A stretch of 64,000 bases of DNA from NCBI RefSeq assembly GCF_001713395.1, contig NZ_CP016450.1:2046001-2110000 (forward strand), read 5' to 3'. Both the position numbers and the translations under genes were made by a program. Under the pieces are notes generated by a model. The model had not been told where the DNA came from. It did no database searches and worked only from the letters and a program-made list of their open reading frames with translations. The DNA is from Sinorhizobium sp. RAC02. Lineage in GTDB: Bacteria; Pseudomonadota; Alphaproteobacteria; Rhizobiales; Rhizobiaceae. Shown here piece after piece: positions 34,658 to 42,946 of the stretch. Every line of letters starts with the position of its first letter. Within the stretch, counting starts at the first letter, position 1.

Positions 34658-35866
34658 ATGACGGCCGCCATTCCCACCACTGCGCGCTCCAGAACCTATC
34701 TCTCCGTGCTGGTCATCCTGGGGTTCACCCATCTCCTCAACGATCTGATGCAATCCCTGATCCCGGCGGCCTATCCCATCCTGAAGGACGTCTATGCGCT
34801 GGATTTCGTACAGATCGGCATGATCACCATGACCTTCCAGATCGCGGGATCGCTGCTGCAGCCGGCGATCGGCATGGTAACGGACAAGCACCCCGCCCCC
34901 TATTCCCCGGTCGTGGGCATGATGTTCACGCTGTCGGGTCTGGTCAGTCTCGCCTTCGCGCACAGCTATGCGATGATCCTCGTCTCCGTCGCGCTGATCG
35001 GCATCGGCTCCTCCATTTTCCACCCGGAGGCGACACGCATGGCGCGTTATGCGGCGGGCGGCCGTCAGGGTCTGGCGCAGGGACTGTTCCAGGTCGGCGG
35101 CCAGGCTGGCGGCGCGCTCGGCCCGGTTTTTGCCGCCCTCATCATCGTGCCCTTTGGACAGCCAAGCCTTGCCTGGTTCGCCGTTCTCGCCTTGATGGCC
35201 ATGGCGCTGCTGGTGTGGATCGGCGGCAAGCAGCGGGAAATCAGCACGCAATTCGCGGCCATGCGGGCGAACGGCAAGAAGGCGGGCGGCACGGTGCGCC
35301 ACGCACCGGCAACGATCGCCGTGGCGCTGACCGTCCTGACGTTGCTGATGTTCACCAAGAACGCTTACGGCGAAAGCTTCCGCTCGTTCTACACATTCTA
35401 TCTCATGGAGCGGTTCGGCCTCTCGATCCCATCCGCACAGATGATGCTGTTCATCTTCCTGCTGGCATCAGCCGCCGGCGCGCTGATCGGCGGTATTGTC
35501 GGCGACAGAATCGGCCGTTACCGGATCATCTGGATTTCCGTGCTCGGACCGCTTCCCCTGACACTCATCCTGCCGCATGTCGATCTGTTCTGGACGGGCG
35601 TCCTGACCGTGATGATCAACCTCATCATGGCCAGCGCCTTCGCGTCGATCCTGATCTACGCGATAGAGCTCCTGCCCCACCGCATCGGCCTGATCGGCGG
35701 CCTGTTCTACGGCCTGAACTTCGGTCTCGGCGGCATAGCGGCAGCGCTTCTCGGGTTTCTTGCAGATGCCTATGGCGTGGAGATGGTCTACACCATCTGC
35801 TCGTTCCTGCCGCTTGCGGGCCTGCTCGCGTGGTTCCTTCCGAAGATCGAGGAAGGCGGGAGTTAG
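34658..35866 (+). CDS. MFS transporter, fosmidomycin-resistance (Fsr) family
   Basis: About 402 residues with twelve hydrophobic segments. Fsr marks are visible: LGFTHLLNDLMQSLIPAAYP at the first helix, IGIGSSIFHPEATRMAR with the HPEA block, and GGQAGGALGPVFAALI. E. coli Fsr confers fosmidomycin resistance by efflux; the natural substrate is unknown. The start is uncertain: in-frame ATGs at 34619, 34640 and 34658; the last gives a length near that of E. coli Fsr and has AAAGAC upstream. A 283-bp region without a visible gene separates it from msrA. Confidence 0.88.
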   Translation: MTAAIPTTARSRTYLSVLVILGFTHLLNDLMQSLIPAAYPILKDVYALDFVQIGMITMTFQIAGSLLQPAIGMVTDKHPAPYSPVVGMMFTLSGLVSLAFAHSYAMILVSVALIGIGSSIFHPEATRMARYAAGGRQGLAQGLFQVGGQAGGALGPVFAALIIVPFGQPSLAWFAVLALMAMALLVWIGGKQREISTQFAAMRANGKKAGGTVRHAPATIAVALTVLTLLMFTKNAYGESFRSFYTFYLMERFGLSIPSAQMMLFIFLLASAAGALIGGIVGDRIGRYRIIWISVLGPLPLTLILPHVDLFWTGVLTVMINLIMASAFASILIYAIELLPHRIGLIGGLFYGLNFGLGGIAAALLGFLADAYGVEMVYTICSFLPLAGLLAWFLPKIEEGGS

Positions 35867-35988
35867 GCCCAAGCCTGCTGCCGAAACTCGGCTGGGACGG
35901 CGTTTGTGACCCGCCGGTCATTCTCCGCCTTCCCACAGACACGAGAGACCCTATATAACCGGCAGAGCAAGGTTAAGTGGGACGACGA

Positions 35989-36252
35989 ATGACGAAAAAA
36001 CCAAAACTGGAACATTCCGAGCTGTCCGGTGAATTCACCGAGGACGATGTGACCGTGCTCGTCGACATCTACCGTCCGGCAGGCACCCAGCAGGACTGGC
36101 GGATGGAGGTCGTCACGCAGAACGAAGACCTCTTTGAATGGGACGAACCGTTCCCGACGGATCGGGAAGCGTTTCACGAATTCCTCGCGACCGTGGCACG
36201 CGACGGAATCCAATCCTTCCTCGAAGAGGACGATGTGCCGACGACCCATTGA
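35989..36252 (+). CDS. Small acidic conserved hypothetical protein
   Basis: 87 residues, strongly acidic, without signal or membrane segments. The central part (VTVLVDIYRPAGTQQDWRME and DLFEWDEPFPTDREAF) looks like a compact alpha/beta domain with good codon use. I do not recognise its family. The start at 35989 gives MTKKPKLEH; an in-frame GTG at 35977 is nearer to AAGG and also possible. It stands alone 122 bases after the Fsr-like gene. Confidence 0.65.
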   Translation: MTKKPKLEHSELSGEFTEDDVTVLVDIYRPAGTQQDWRMEVVTQNEDLFEWDEPFPTDREAFHEFLATVARDGIQSFLEEDDVPTTH

Positions 36253-36447
36253 TCGAAGGGTCCGGCGGCCGGCTTGAGCTACCGGACCTGTGGCTCAAGC
36301 CACCCTCCGTACCTGCTTCGAAGCTCTCCGCCTGACCGCGTATGACACGCTGATTCACGCTTATTTGCCGGCGCAAAAGCGCGTAGCGGAGGCGCTTGAC
36401 TTCCTCGGTCCATAATGAGAACATACCAAGAACAAATGGAGGTTCTC

Positions 36448-36615
36448 ATGCAGATGGATGCGGTCGAACGTGCGCGTGAAATCATTGCCTCTGGCCAGTC
36501 TCTTCGCGAAAAGCAGCTGGCCAATCGCGCCGAGATCCAACGCAAGGTCCAGGCGGCGGCCAAGCCGCTCTATGTCCTCAAGAGCAAGAAGCAGCTGGAG
36601 TTGCGCCTGCAATGA
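36448..36615 (+). CDS. Small helical protein, first of a coupled pair
   Basis: 55 residues, mostly charged helix: MQMDAVERAREIIASGQS, then LREKQLANRAEIQRKVQ, ending in KSKKQLELRLQ. GGAGG lies six bases before the ATG at 36448, which decides the start over an ATG at 36415. Its stop overlaps the next start in ATGA, so the two are translationally coupled. Codon use matches the surrounding genome. Function unknown. Confidence 0.6.
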   Translation: MQMDAVERAREIIASGQSLREKQLANRAEIQRKVQAAAKPLYVLKSKKQLELRLQ

Positions 36616-36797
36616 TCCGTGCGCCGAAACGCCAGGACGACGCTATTCCCGACGAGGCCGCGGAAATCCTCGAGCTTCACAAGGGCGATGCTCTCGAGGC
36701 GCTGCGCACATTGATCGCGGAGCGCGACGCGGTGGAAGAGCGGCTGACCTTCGCAAGGCTTGCTGGCCGGATGCACATACGAGGTCGGCGGCCATGA
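36612..36797 (+). CDS. Small helical protein, second of a coupled pair
   Basis: 61 residues, acidic helix-rich (DEAAEILELHKGDALEALR, then TLIAERDAVEERLTFARLAG), ending RGRRP. It starts within the stop of the preceding gene (ATGA). The heptad-like spacing suggests a coiled coil, perhaps with its partner. I know of no function; similar short ORF pairs occur in rhizobial accessory regions, which is a recollection rather than a demonstrated match. Confidence 0.6.
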   Translation: MIRAPKRQDDAIPDEAAEILELHKGDALEALRTLIAERDAVEERLTFARLAGRMHIRGRRP

Positions 36798-37203
36798 TCG
36801 TCACACGGGAGTGGACGAACATCGTTCCTTCTGGCAAAAGCCTCCCAGGACGCGACTGCCGATAGTTTTAGATCGGGGTCGGGTGACCGATTGACGTCAC
36901 GTCGCTGCCGCGAGATCACGCTGGCCGTCCTTAAAGATCGCCTGATCCACGCATTCACGCTTGCCCCATGCTCCCGACTTTACCGGCCGCATGCGTTGGG
37001 CCTTGCCAGCCTGCGGCTTGCAGAGGGCTGCCACGGCACGAACTGTTGCAAATCCGCAAGGTTCACGGGCCTTCGACGGGGATAGCGACAAAGTTTGCGG
37101 GCGGTGATTCCCCTTTGCCACGCGCTGCGCTATGGCGAAATTGAGGCTCGATTTCCGAGTCGCCCGTTTTCCGGCCGCACCGAAGTCCAAGGACATGGCA
37201 CAG
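36798..37203. other. Region without a convincing gene
   Basis: About 400 bp. A 23-codon frame overlaps the previous stop in ATGA (36794-36865) but has no support beyond that. No repeat, terminator or RNA gene stands out; the lipoprotein promoter should be near the right end. Confidence 0.45.
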
Positions 37204-37539
37204 ATGAACTCCCGCATTGCAATTCTGGCAGGCCTGACGCTTGCTCTCGCAGGATGCACCACCGTTACCATCGCTTCCAACCCGCTCCAGGCTCGCTGGA
37301 ACGGCAAGACCGCCGGCAGCTTCTTTGCCGCCTACGGCCCGCCGATCTCCGATATTTCCGGGCCGGGCGGCACGACGCTCTACAAGTGGCGCGGCGGTTT
37401 TTCCAAGGGGCGGTCCTGCACGGTCGAGCTGACGGTGAACGAGGCCTACAAGATCGAGAACATCCGCGCCATCGGCGACCGCGTCGATCCGAACGGCGGG
37501 CCGACGCACTGCGAAAAGGCTCTCGACGCCGTGAAGTAA
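37204..37539 (+). CDS. Small lipoprotein, unknown
   Basis: 111 residues. A lipoprotein signal ends in the lipobox LALAGC with Cys18, so the protein is lipid-anchored in the periplasm or outer membrane. The mature part has FFAAYGPPISD and CTVELTVNEAYKIENI, a layout like small SmpA/OmlA-type folds (AxYGPP turn and beta hairpin), but this is only a resemblance. AAGGAC lies eight bases before the start at 37204; an ATG at 37195 is too close to it. Confidence 0.75.
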   Translation: MNSRIAILAGLTLALAGCTTVTIASNPLQARWNGKTAGSFFAAYGPPISDISGPGGTTLYKWRGGFSKGRSCTVELTVNEAYKIENIRAIGDRVDPNGGPTHCEKALDAVK

Positions 37540-37606
37540 GCGCAGCGTTCGATGACCCCTTTCAAGGCCGTGCGGAAACGCGCGGCCTTTTCATTTGGAG
37601 GATAGA

Positions 37607-38353
37607 ATGGACGAAGACCGCCTTTACCACGACCCTGACCTTGCCGATTTCTACGACCTCGAAAACGGCTGGGAGCGGTCGCCCGACTTCGCCTATTGCC
37701 TGGCCTTCGCCGACACGGCCGAAAGCGTGCTGGATCTCGGCTGCGGCACCGGCGCGCTTGCTGTCGCGCTGTCTGGCGGGCGCTTGGTGGTCGGCGTCGA
37801 TCCGGCACCGGCAATGCTTGCGATCGCCCGGGAAAAGCCCGGCGCGGACGCCGTGGACTTCATCGAAGGCGATGCGCGCACGCTGCGGCTCGGCCGCCGC
37901 TTCGAGCGTATCGTGCTGACCGGCCATGCCTTTCAGGTGTTTCTCACGCCGGATGACCGGCGCGCAGCCCTTGCCACCATCGCGGCGCATCTGGCGCCCG
38001 GCGGGCGCTTCGTCTTCGACAGCCGCAACCCCGCCTGCCGGGAATGGGAGGAATGGGGGCCGGAGGAGTCGATGCGGGTGGTCGAACATCCGCGCTTCGG
38101 CGCCGTCGCGGCATGGAACGACGTTGCCCACGACCCGGAAACCGGCATCGTCACCTATGGCACGCACTACGAAATCCGTGCGACGGGCAAGCGGCTTTCC
38201 GCCGCCTCCCGCATCGCCTTTCCGGAAAAGCCCGAATTGGAGACGCTGATCGCCGAAGCCGGTCTCTCGGTGGAGCGCTGGCTCGGCGACTGGCATGGCA
38301 ACACGTGGCAACCCGGCGCAGCAGAATTGATTCCGATCGGCACGCTCGCCTGA
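37607..38353 (+). CDS. Class I SAM-dependent methyltransferase
   Basis: 248 residues. The SAM-binding motif I is VLDLGCGTGALAVAL (about 41-55), motif II VVGVDPAPAML, and the acidic FIEGDARTLRL follows; motif post-I spacing is standard. The C-terminal half has the mixed beta insertion ATGKRLSAASRIAFPEKPEL common in this small-molecule methyltransferase group. Substrate unknown. GGAGG precedes the start. It lies 67 bases after the lipoprotein gene and is convergent with an SDR gene. Confidence 0.88.
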   Translation: MDEDRLYHDPDLADFYDLENGWERSPDFAYCLAFADTAESVLDLGCGTGALAVALSGGRLVVGVDPAPAMLAIAREKPGADAVDFIEGDARTLRLGRRFERIVLTGHAFQVFLTPDDRRAALATIAAHLAPGGRFVFDSRNPACREWEEWGPEESMRVVEHPRFGAVAAWNDVAHDPETGIVTYGTHYEIRATGKRLSAASRIAFPEKPELETLIAEAGLSVERWLGDWHGNTWQPGAAELIPIGTLA

Positions 38354-38434
38354 GCGGAAGCCTTGTTCGGCGATGTGCCCTGCCCTGCGAATTCCAGGCA
38401 GATGCGGACCCGCCCGCATCTGCCTGCGCCAGGC

Positions 38435-39139
38435 TCAGACGGAGCGGGTCAGGCCGCCATCGACGCGGATGTTCTGCCCGGTGATGTAGCCGGCGCCCTC
38501 GGAGGCGAGGAAGGCGACGGTGGCGGCGATTTCCTCGCTGGTGCCGTAGCGCTTCATCGGCACGCTGGCGCGCCGCTCCTCGGTGCCCGGCAGGCTGTCG
38601 ATCCAGCCTGGAAGCACGTTGTTGATACGGACATTGTCGCCGGCATAGGTGTCGGCAAAAATCTTCGTATAGGCAGCAAGGCCTGCGCGGAAGACGGCCG
38701 AGGTCGGGAACATCGCCGACGGCTCGAAGGCCCAGGCGGTGGAGATGTTGATGATCGACCCGGATTTCTGCGCCTGCATGATCGGCGCCACCAGCCGTAC
38801 GGGGCGGATGACATTCAACAGGTAGGTGTCCATGCCCTTGTGCCAGTCCTCGTCGCTGATCTCGATGATCTGCGCGCGCGGGCCGTGGCCGGCGCTGTTG
38901 ACGAGCACGTCGATGCGCCCCCAGGTCGAGACCGCGAGGTCGACAAGCGCCTTCAGGTCATCGGCCGACTGGTTCGAGCCCGTTACGCCCACGCCACCGA
39001 GTTCCTTGGCCAGCGCCTCGCCTTTACCGGAGGAAGACAGCACCGCCACCTTGAAACCATCCGCCGAAAGCCGCCGCACCGCCGCCGCCCCCATCCCGCT
39101 GCCGCCCGCCGTGATGACAGCGACCTTGTTCGTGCTCAT
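38435..39139 (-). CDS. SDR family oxidoreductase lacking the usual YxxxK
   Basis: 234 residues with a Rossmann fold: VAVITAGGSGMGAAAVR for cofactor binding, NSAGHGP (NNAG position), IINISTAWAF with the catalytic serine region, and PGWIDSL. The place of the active-site YxxxK reads SAVFRAGLAAYTK, with Ser for Tyr and Arg for Lys, so the classical proton relay is missing. The C-terminal ITGQNIRVDGGL is standard. It may be a divergent SDR with another acid or a non-catalytic binder. Convergent with the methyltransferase gene. Confidence 0.85.
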   Translation of the reverse strand: MSTNKVAVITAGGSGMGAAAVRRLSADGFKVAVLSSSGKGEALAKELGGVGVTGSNQSADDLKALVDLAVSTWGRIDVLVNSAGHGPRAQIIEISDEDWHKGMDTYLLNVIRPVRLVAPIMQAQKSGSIINISTAWAFEPSAMFPTSAVFRAGLAAYTKIFADTYAGDNVRINNVLPGWIDSLPGTEERRASVPMKRYGTSEEIAATVAFLASEGAGYITGQNIRVDGGLTRSV

Positions 39140-39453
39140 ACCCTGTTCTCCCGTCTCTGTTAGGCGACGGTGATAGCATTTTCCATCGGTAAGGACGAAC
39201 GGGTTTGCGCAGGATTATCCACCGCCAATCTGCGGAGATCGCCGTCTTCTTCGCACTCCCGTTCGCAACATTGTTGCAAAATAGAAATCCCCCGCCCTAC
39301 ATAACCTGAAGTAGAAATCGGTTGTGAATCGGGGAGCAGGAAACGGTCAAGGAGTACGAGCAGCTATATCCTGATTTCAAGAACGCACTGCTGGTCGCCT
39401 ACGCCCTGATAGCCGATGCAAAAATCGGCCAGCCTGTCGAGGCAGAAGCCGCG

Positions 39454-40059
39454 ATGGAGTATGTCACGGCCCGCCACGACCCATCCTGGATTAGGCCTGC
39501 CATCCTCGAACTTGCGGACGCTGGCATGCTGAGAGGTACGCGTTACATGGGCCATGACCCCATTTATGAGCTGTCAGGCGCGGGCTTAACGCGGGCTGCA
39601 GAACTTTTGGCAGCGCTTGGGCAAGACCTTTACGCCCTTGCCGGCATTAAGAAGGCCGGCCGTTCTCGGGAAACCGAACAGGAGCCTGCTTCTTTCTCCC
39701 AGACCAATAGCCCCGTCTGGAGTGCCCAGGAGGGCGGTGGTGCCTATAGTGCCAAAATGCAAACCATCCTTCGGCTGTCCGATGCTTCCAAAAGCCTGAA
39801 TGTGCATATCCAGGCAACGCTCGAAGACTTGCGCACGAGCAACCGGCTTCCAGCTGAAAACAGTCCCGCCTTCTCTCAGCACTACCATGAACTGGAGGCC
39901 GCCAGCGGCCTGCTCAAGGCAGAACAGGTAGACCTCGACCTCCTCAAATATATTCTGCTGGCCGCCCTTCGCTGGTTTCATGAAAAGGTCGGTGAAGACC
40001 ACATACGCGCGCAGATCAAACGCCTCATAGAGATGACTGAAAGCCTGGTGGGCGAGTAG
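39454..40059 (+). CDS. Tandem paralogue 1, unknown function; true start probably near 39346
   Basis: 201 residues from the first ATG (39454), but the frame is open and coding-like back to about 39328 and aligns without gaps to the N-terminus of the next gene product (YPDFKNALLVAYALI beside FHTFLDEFLIACAAS). No ATG, GTG or TTG exists in that extension; a GTC at 39346 stands where the start is expected, behind GGGGAGCAGGA. Shared blocks of both paralogues are LRG, YxLxGxGL and a C-terminal helical region. The N-terminal 90 residues look like a winged-helix-type domain, an inference. No known family recognised. Confidence 0.7.
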   Translation: MEYVTARHDPSWIRPAILELADAGMLRGTRYMGHDPIYELSGAGLTRAAELLAALGQDLYALAGIKKAGRSRETEQEPASFSQTNSPVWSAQEGGGAYSAKMQTILRLSDASKSLNVHIQATLEDLRTSNRLPAENSPAFSQHYHELEAASGLLKAEQVDLDLLKYILLAALRWFHEKVGEDHIRAQIKRLIEMTESLVGE

Positions 40060-40262
40060 CGTTCGCGGCGGCGAATTCGATGGCCGGTGGAAATGTGTGG
40101 GGCCAGCGGTAAAGAACACAACCGCATACACAATATAGTTGCATTGCGCCCACGCTTCCCGCATCCTGCCGCCACGGTTGAAACACGCGTTAAGCACGTC
40201 AAAACCGCCGCCGGACATCCGGCGCGCGATTGGCCAATTGCTGCCTGCCGGAAGACACGAGC

Positions 40263-40985
40263 ATGAAGAAACGCCTGCCTTTTCATACCTTTCTCGACGA
40301 GTTTCTCATCGCCTGCGCGGCCAGTGTCGACAAGAAGACAGACACGCTGATCGATGCCGCCTTTGCCGCGCACTACATCAACGCTCCCTTCGATGAGAGC
40401 TGGCCGGACAGTGCCATGAAGGTGCTTTGTAACAACGGGCTTCTGCGCGGTTCCTACACCCTGGGCCAACCCGTCCTCTACCAACTAACGGGGGAAGGAT
40501 TGCTGCGTGCCGAGATGCTCGCAGCAGAGCGGGGCAAGGATCTCGATGACCTGATCGAGGCGCAGGCCAGGCCGGTCACCCGGAGACGGGCAACGGGCGA
40601 CATCCTTCCGTTCCCAAACCTGCGGCAACTGGATAGCCCGGTGCTGAGCGTCCGGGAGGATGGCCTGCCGGCGACCTTGACGCTCGGGTCTCTCCTTGCC
40701 TTGCGCGGCGCGGCCAAGGCGGTCAGCCGGGATGTAAAGGCGGTCGTTGCGGCCATTCAGACGCAGCGCCTGCTGCCGGAGGCGGACCAGCCGGAATGGT
40801 CCGAATACCTGCCCCGCATCGAGATGGGCCGAAACCTGCTCAAGGCTGCGCAGGCTTACGAGGGGATGCTTCACTTCTGCCTGCTGTCACCCCTGCAATG
40901 GGTTTTGCCGCGGGTGACGCAGGACGCGGCGCGGGAAGAGGTTGAACGCCTTGTCGCGGCCACGGAAAGGCTGTGCGAAGCCTAA
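40263..40985 (+). CDS. Tandem paralogue 2, unknown function
   Basis: 240 residues, starting MKKRLPFHTFLDEF; GGAAG lies about eight bases upstream. About a third of the first 90 residues are identical to paralogue 1, aligned without gaps, with the shared pattern NGLLRGSYTLGQPVLYQLTG. The C-terminal half is helical (AAIQTQRLLPEADQPEWSEY, AREEVERLVAATERL). The YxLTxxGL pattern is what one sees at the wing of small winged-helix proteins, so DNA or protein binding is possible. Separated from paralogue 1 by about 200 bp. It overlaps the convergent thioesterase-like gene by 4 bases. Confidence 0.75.
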   Translation: MKKRLPFHTFLDEFLIACAASVDKKTDTLIDAAFAAHYINAPFDESWPDSAMKVLCNNGLLRGSYTLGQPVLYQLTGEGLLRAEMLAAERGKDLDDLIEAQARPVTRRRATGDILPFPNLRQLDSPVLSVREDGLPATLTLGSLLALRGAAKAVSRDVKAVVAAIQTQRLLPEADQPEWSEYLPRIEMGRNLLKAAQAYEGMLHFCLLSPLQWVLPRVTQDAAREEVERLVAATERLCEA

Positions 40986-42082
40986 CGCCCGGCTCCACCA
41001 AGTCGCCGGGAAATGTCCCGGGCAAGGATTTCGGCGTTGCGGCCGACGATGACGCTTTGGTGATTGCCCCGCATATCCACCCATTCGGCGCGCGGCAGCA
41101 AACGCGGCCAGATCGCTTTGGGGTCGCAGTCCACCGGTGAACCGCCGAGCGCGCGATAGTAGGTGAGCTTGCCCGTATAGCGCGATGGCCTGTAGAGGCC
41201 CTTCATGCGCAGGAGCTGGCGCGCGGCGGCATCGTAGCGCGGCGGATAGTTGCCGATCCATTGCGGCGCCAGGCCCGGATAGTGCTCGGAGCGGGGATCG
41301 GCGAAGCGTAGCGCAAGCGGCCTCAGCGCCCGCCGCACGGCCGACAGCAGGGAGGCCCGCCCGTGTCGATCCGATGCGGCCGGTTCGGATGCGCTTTCCG
41401 GATTGGCCCGGCTTTGTTTGCCGGTTGCCCAGCGACGTCCGGCGCGTTTTGCCATGAAGCGCAACCAGACGGGCAGCGGCCAGCAATGCTCGCCCTGCGG
41501 CGCATCGATCACCCCCAGGAAGGCGATGTCCTCGCCGCGTGCCGCCAGCGCCCGCGCCAGTTCCAGGGCAAAAATACCGCCGAACGAATAGCCGAGCAGC
41601 CGATAGGGTCCACGGATGCCGGCGGCATCCAGTCCGCGCAGCGATTCGGCAATCTCGTCGGCCACCAGAGCGGGATCCCGATTGCCCCGCCCGAACTGCG
41701 TCAGCACCATGCCCAGAACCTGGCCGGGAAAATCCAGCCGGTCGATGAGATCCTGTATTTCCAGAAAGCAGCTGAGACCGCCGGCGAAGACGATGAGCGT
41801 CTCGTCCGGGGCGCCTGGACGCACGTCGATGAGTTTGCGCAGGCTGTGCGTGCCGTCTTCGGGCGCCGCGCTGACGAACGCGCCCACCGTCGCATGGGCA
41901 TAGAAGCAGTTCACATCGAGCTCTATGCCGGTTTCGCTCCAGAACCGGGCGATGAGCCGCAGCGCGCGGTTGATCGTCAGGCCGTTGCCGAGCAGCCGAT
42001 CGTTGAGCGCGACCGGCTTTTTCAGTTCTTCCTGTAAAATCTCGAGAAGCCGGCGGGAAAGTCCTTGTGCCGCACTGTCCAT
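40982..42082 (-). CDS. Carrier-like domain fused to an alpha/beta-hydrolase thioesterase
   Basis: 366 residues. Residues about 8-75 resemble an acyl/peptidyl carrier domain (LLEILQEELKKPVALNDRL, then ETGIELDVNCFYAHATVGAF), but the phosphopantetheine serine motif is replaced (GNGLTINRAL), so it is unlikely to carry a prosthetic arm. From about 90 a type I/II thioesterase follows: nucleophile in GYSFGGIFALELA, and a late histidine in DMRGNHQSV. This pairing recalls the end of nonribosomal peptide or polyketide enzymes, yet no synthetase is nearby. Start 42082 has TTGGAG upstream. Substrate unknown. Confidence 0.8.
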   Translation of the reverse strand: MDSAAQGLSRRLLEILQEELKKPVALNDRLLGNGLTINRALRLIARFWSETGIELDVNCFYAHATVGAFVSAAPEDGTHSLRKLIDVRPGAPDETLIVFAGGLSCFLEIQDLIDRLDFPGQVLGMVLTQFGRGNRDPALVADEIAESLRGLDAAGIRGPYRLLGYSFGGIFALELARALAARGEDIAFLGVIDAPQGEHCWPLPVWLRFMAKRAGRRWATGKQSRANPESASEPAASDRHGRASLLSAVRRALRPLALRFADPRSEHYPGLAPQWIGNYPPRYDAAARQLLRMKGLYRPSRYTGKLTYYRALGGSPVDCDPKAIWPRLLPRAEWVDMRGNHQSVIVGRNAEILARDISRRLGGAGR

Positions 42083-42294
42083 GCCAACTCCAAGTCCCGT
42101 TCCTCTTGGAGACAAGTCCATCCTCCGAACCGTCCCATCGTTTTGTCAAATCACATTACACGCGACAGCCCGCCCGGCAACCCATGAGCGAGCCCGCACA
42201 ATCTTATCCAACGATTTGAAGATGAAACCGTCAGGCGCCCCTCCCCGTCGCGCAGCCAAGAGGACCCGGCCACCGCGGGGAGGATGAAGCGAGA

Positions 42295-42321
42295 AGCCCG
42301 CCGAAGTGCTTTCGGCGGGCT
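42295..42321 (-). terminator. Terminator after the DUF3597 gene
   Basis: AGCCCGCCGAA-AGCAC-TTCGGCGGGCT, an 11-bp perfect stem read leftward, followed by TCTCGCTTC. It sits 10 bases past the stop codon at 42331. Confidence 0.75.
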
Positions 42322-42330
42322 GCCACATGT

Positions 42331-42774
42331 TTAATCCAGCAGGTCGGCCGGAACTTTCCCGCCATTGTCGGCAAGCGCCTTCAGCAGGGCCTTGTGCAGC
42401 CAGATGTTCATGCTGGCGGAGTCGCTCTTGTCGCCGGTATAGCCCAGCTCGTCGGCAAGCTCCTTGCGCTCCTGAAGGCTGGCATCCATGCCGAGCGCCT
42501 TCATCATGTCGACGATGGAGCGGCGCCAATCGAGCTTCTGGCCATTCTTGGCAACAGCCGCATCGAGGATTGCCGCCACATCGACCGGCTGGCTCGGCGT
42601 CGTCGTCACCGGGCGGCTTTCCGCGGGGGTCACGACCGCATCCTTGCCGGCTGTTGGCGTCGCGGCCATGTCAGCCGTCGCCGGCTTCACGGCGTCAGCC
42701 GTGATCGTTTCGACCGGCTTCTGCTCTTCCGCCTTGCCGAAGAGCTTTTCCTTGATGGAACTGAAGATACCCAT
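42331..42774 (-). CDS. DUF3597 domain protein
   Basis: 147 residues. The N-terminus MGIFSSIKEKLFGKAEE and the C-terminal DUF3597 domain (about 75-147: VDVAAILDAAVAKNGQKLDW onward, with SIVDMMKALGMDASLQERKEL and the ending GGKVPADLLD) are joined by a Thr/Pro/Ala-rich linker. The domain resembles small bacterial modules with a LysM-like neighbour in other species; activity unknown. AGGGAG lies upstream of the start at 42774; the frame is open to 42918 without a good start. Confidence 0.85.
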   Translation of the reverse strand: MGIFSSIKEKLFGKAEEQKPVETITADAVKPATADMAATPTAGKDAVVTPAESRPVTTTPSQPVDVAAILDAAVAKNGQKLDWRRSIVDMMKALGMDASLQERKELADELGYTGDKSDSASMNIWLHKALLKALADNGGKVPADLLD

Positions 42775-42946
42775 ATTTGACTCCCTGTTAATGTCGACCG
42801 GCCCTGACCCGGCAGGAGGAACAATAGGGCTTGAGGCCGTCATTTCAATGAATGACTTCGTTTGACGCGACACCAGAAACAGATTCGAGGAGTTTCTGCC
42901 ATTTCTAATGCTGGTCAAACAGAAAGAGCAATTTCATTTTAAGCGT

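Noticed and set aside
36794..36865. Third tiny gene coupled by ATGA to the small pair
   Set aside because: 23 codons, no ribosome site beyond the overlap and no recognisable property.
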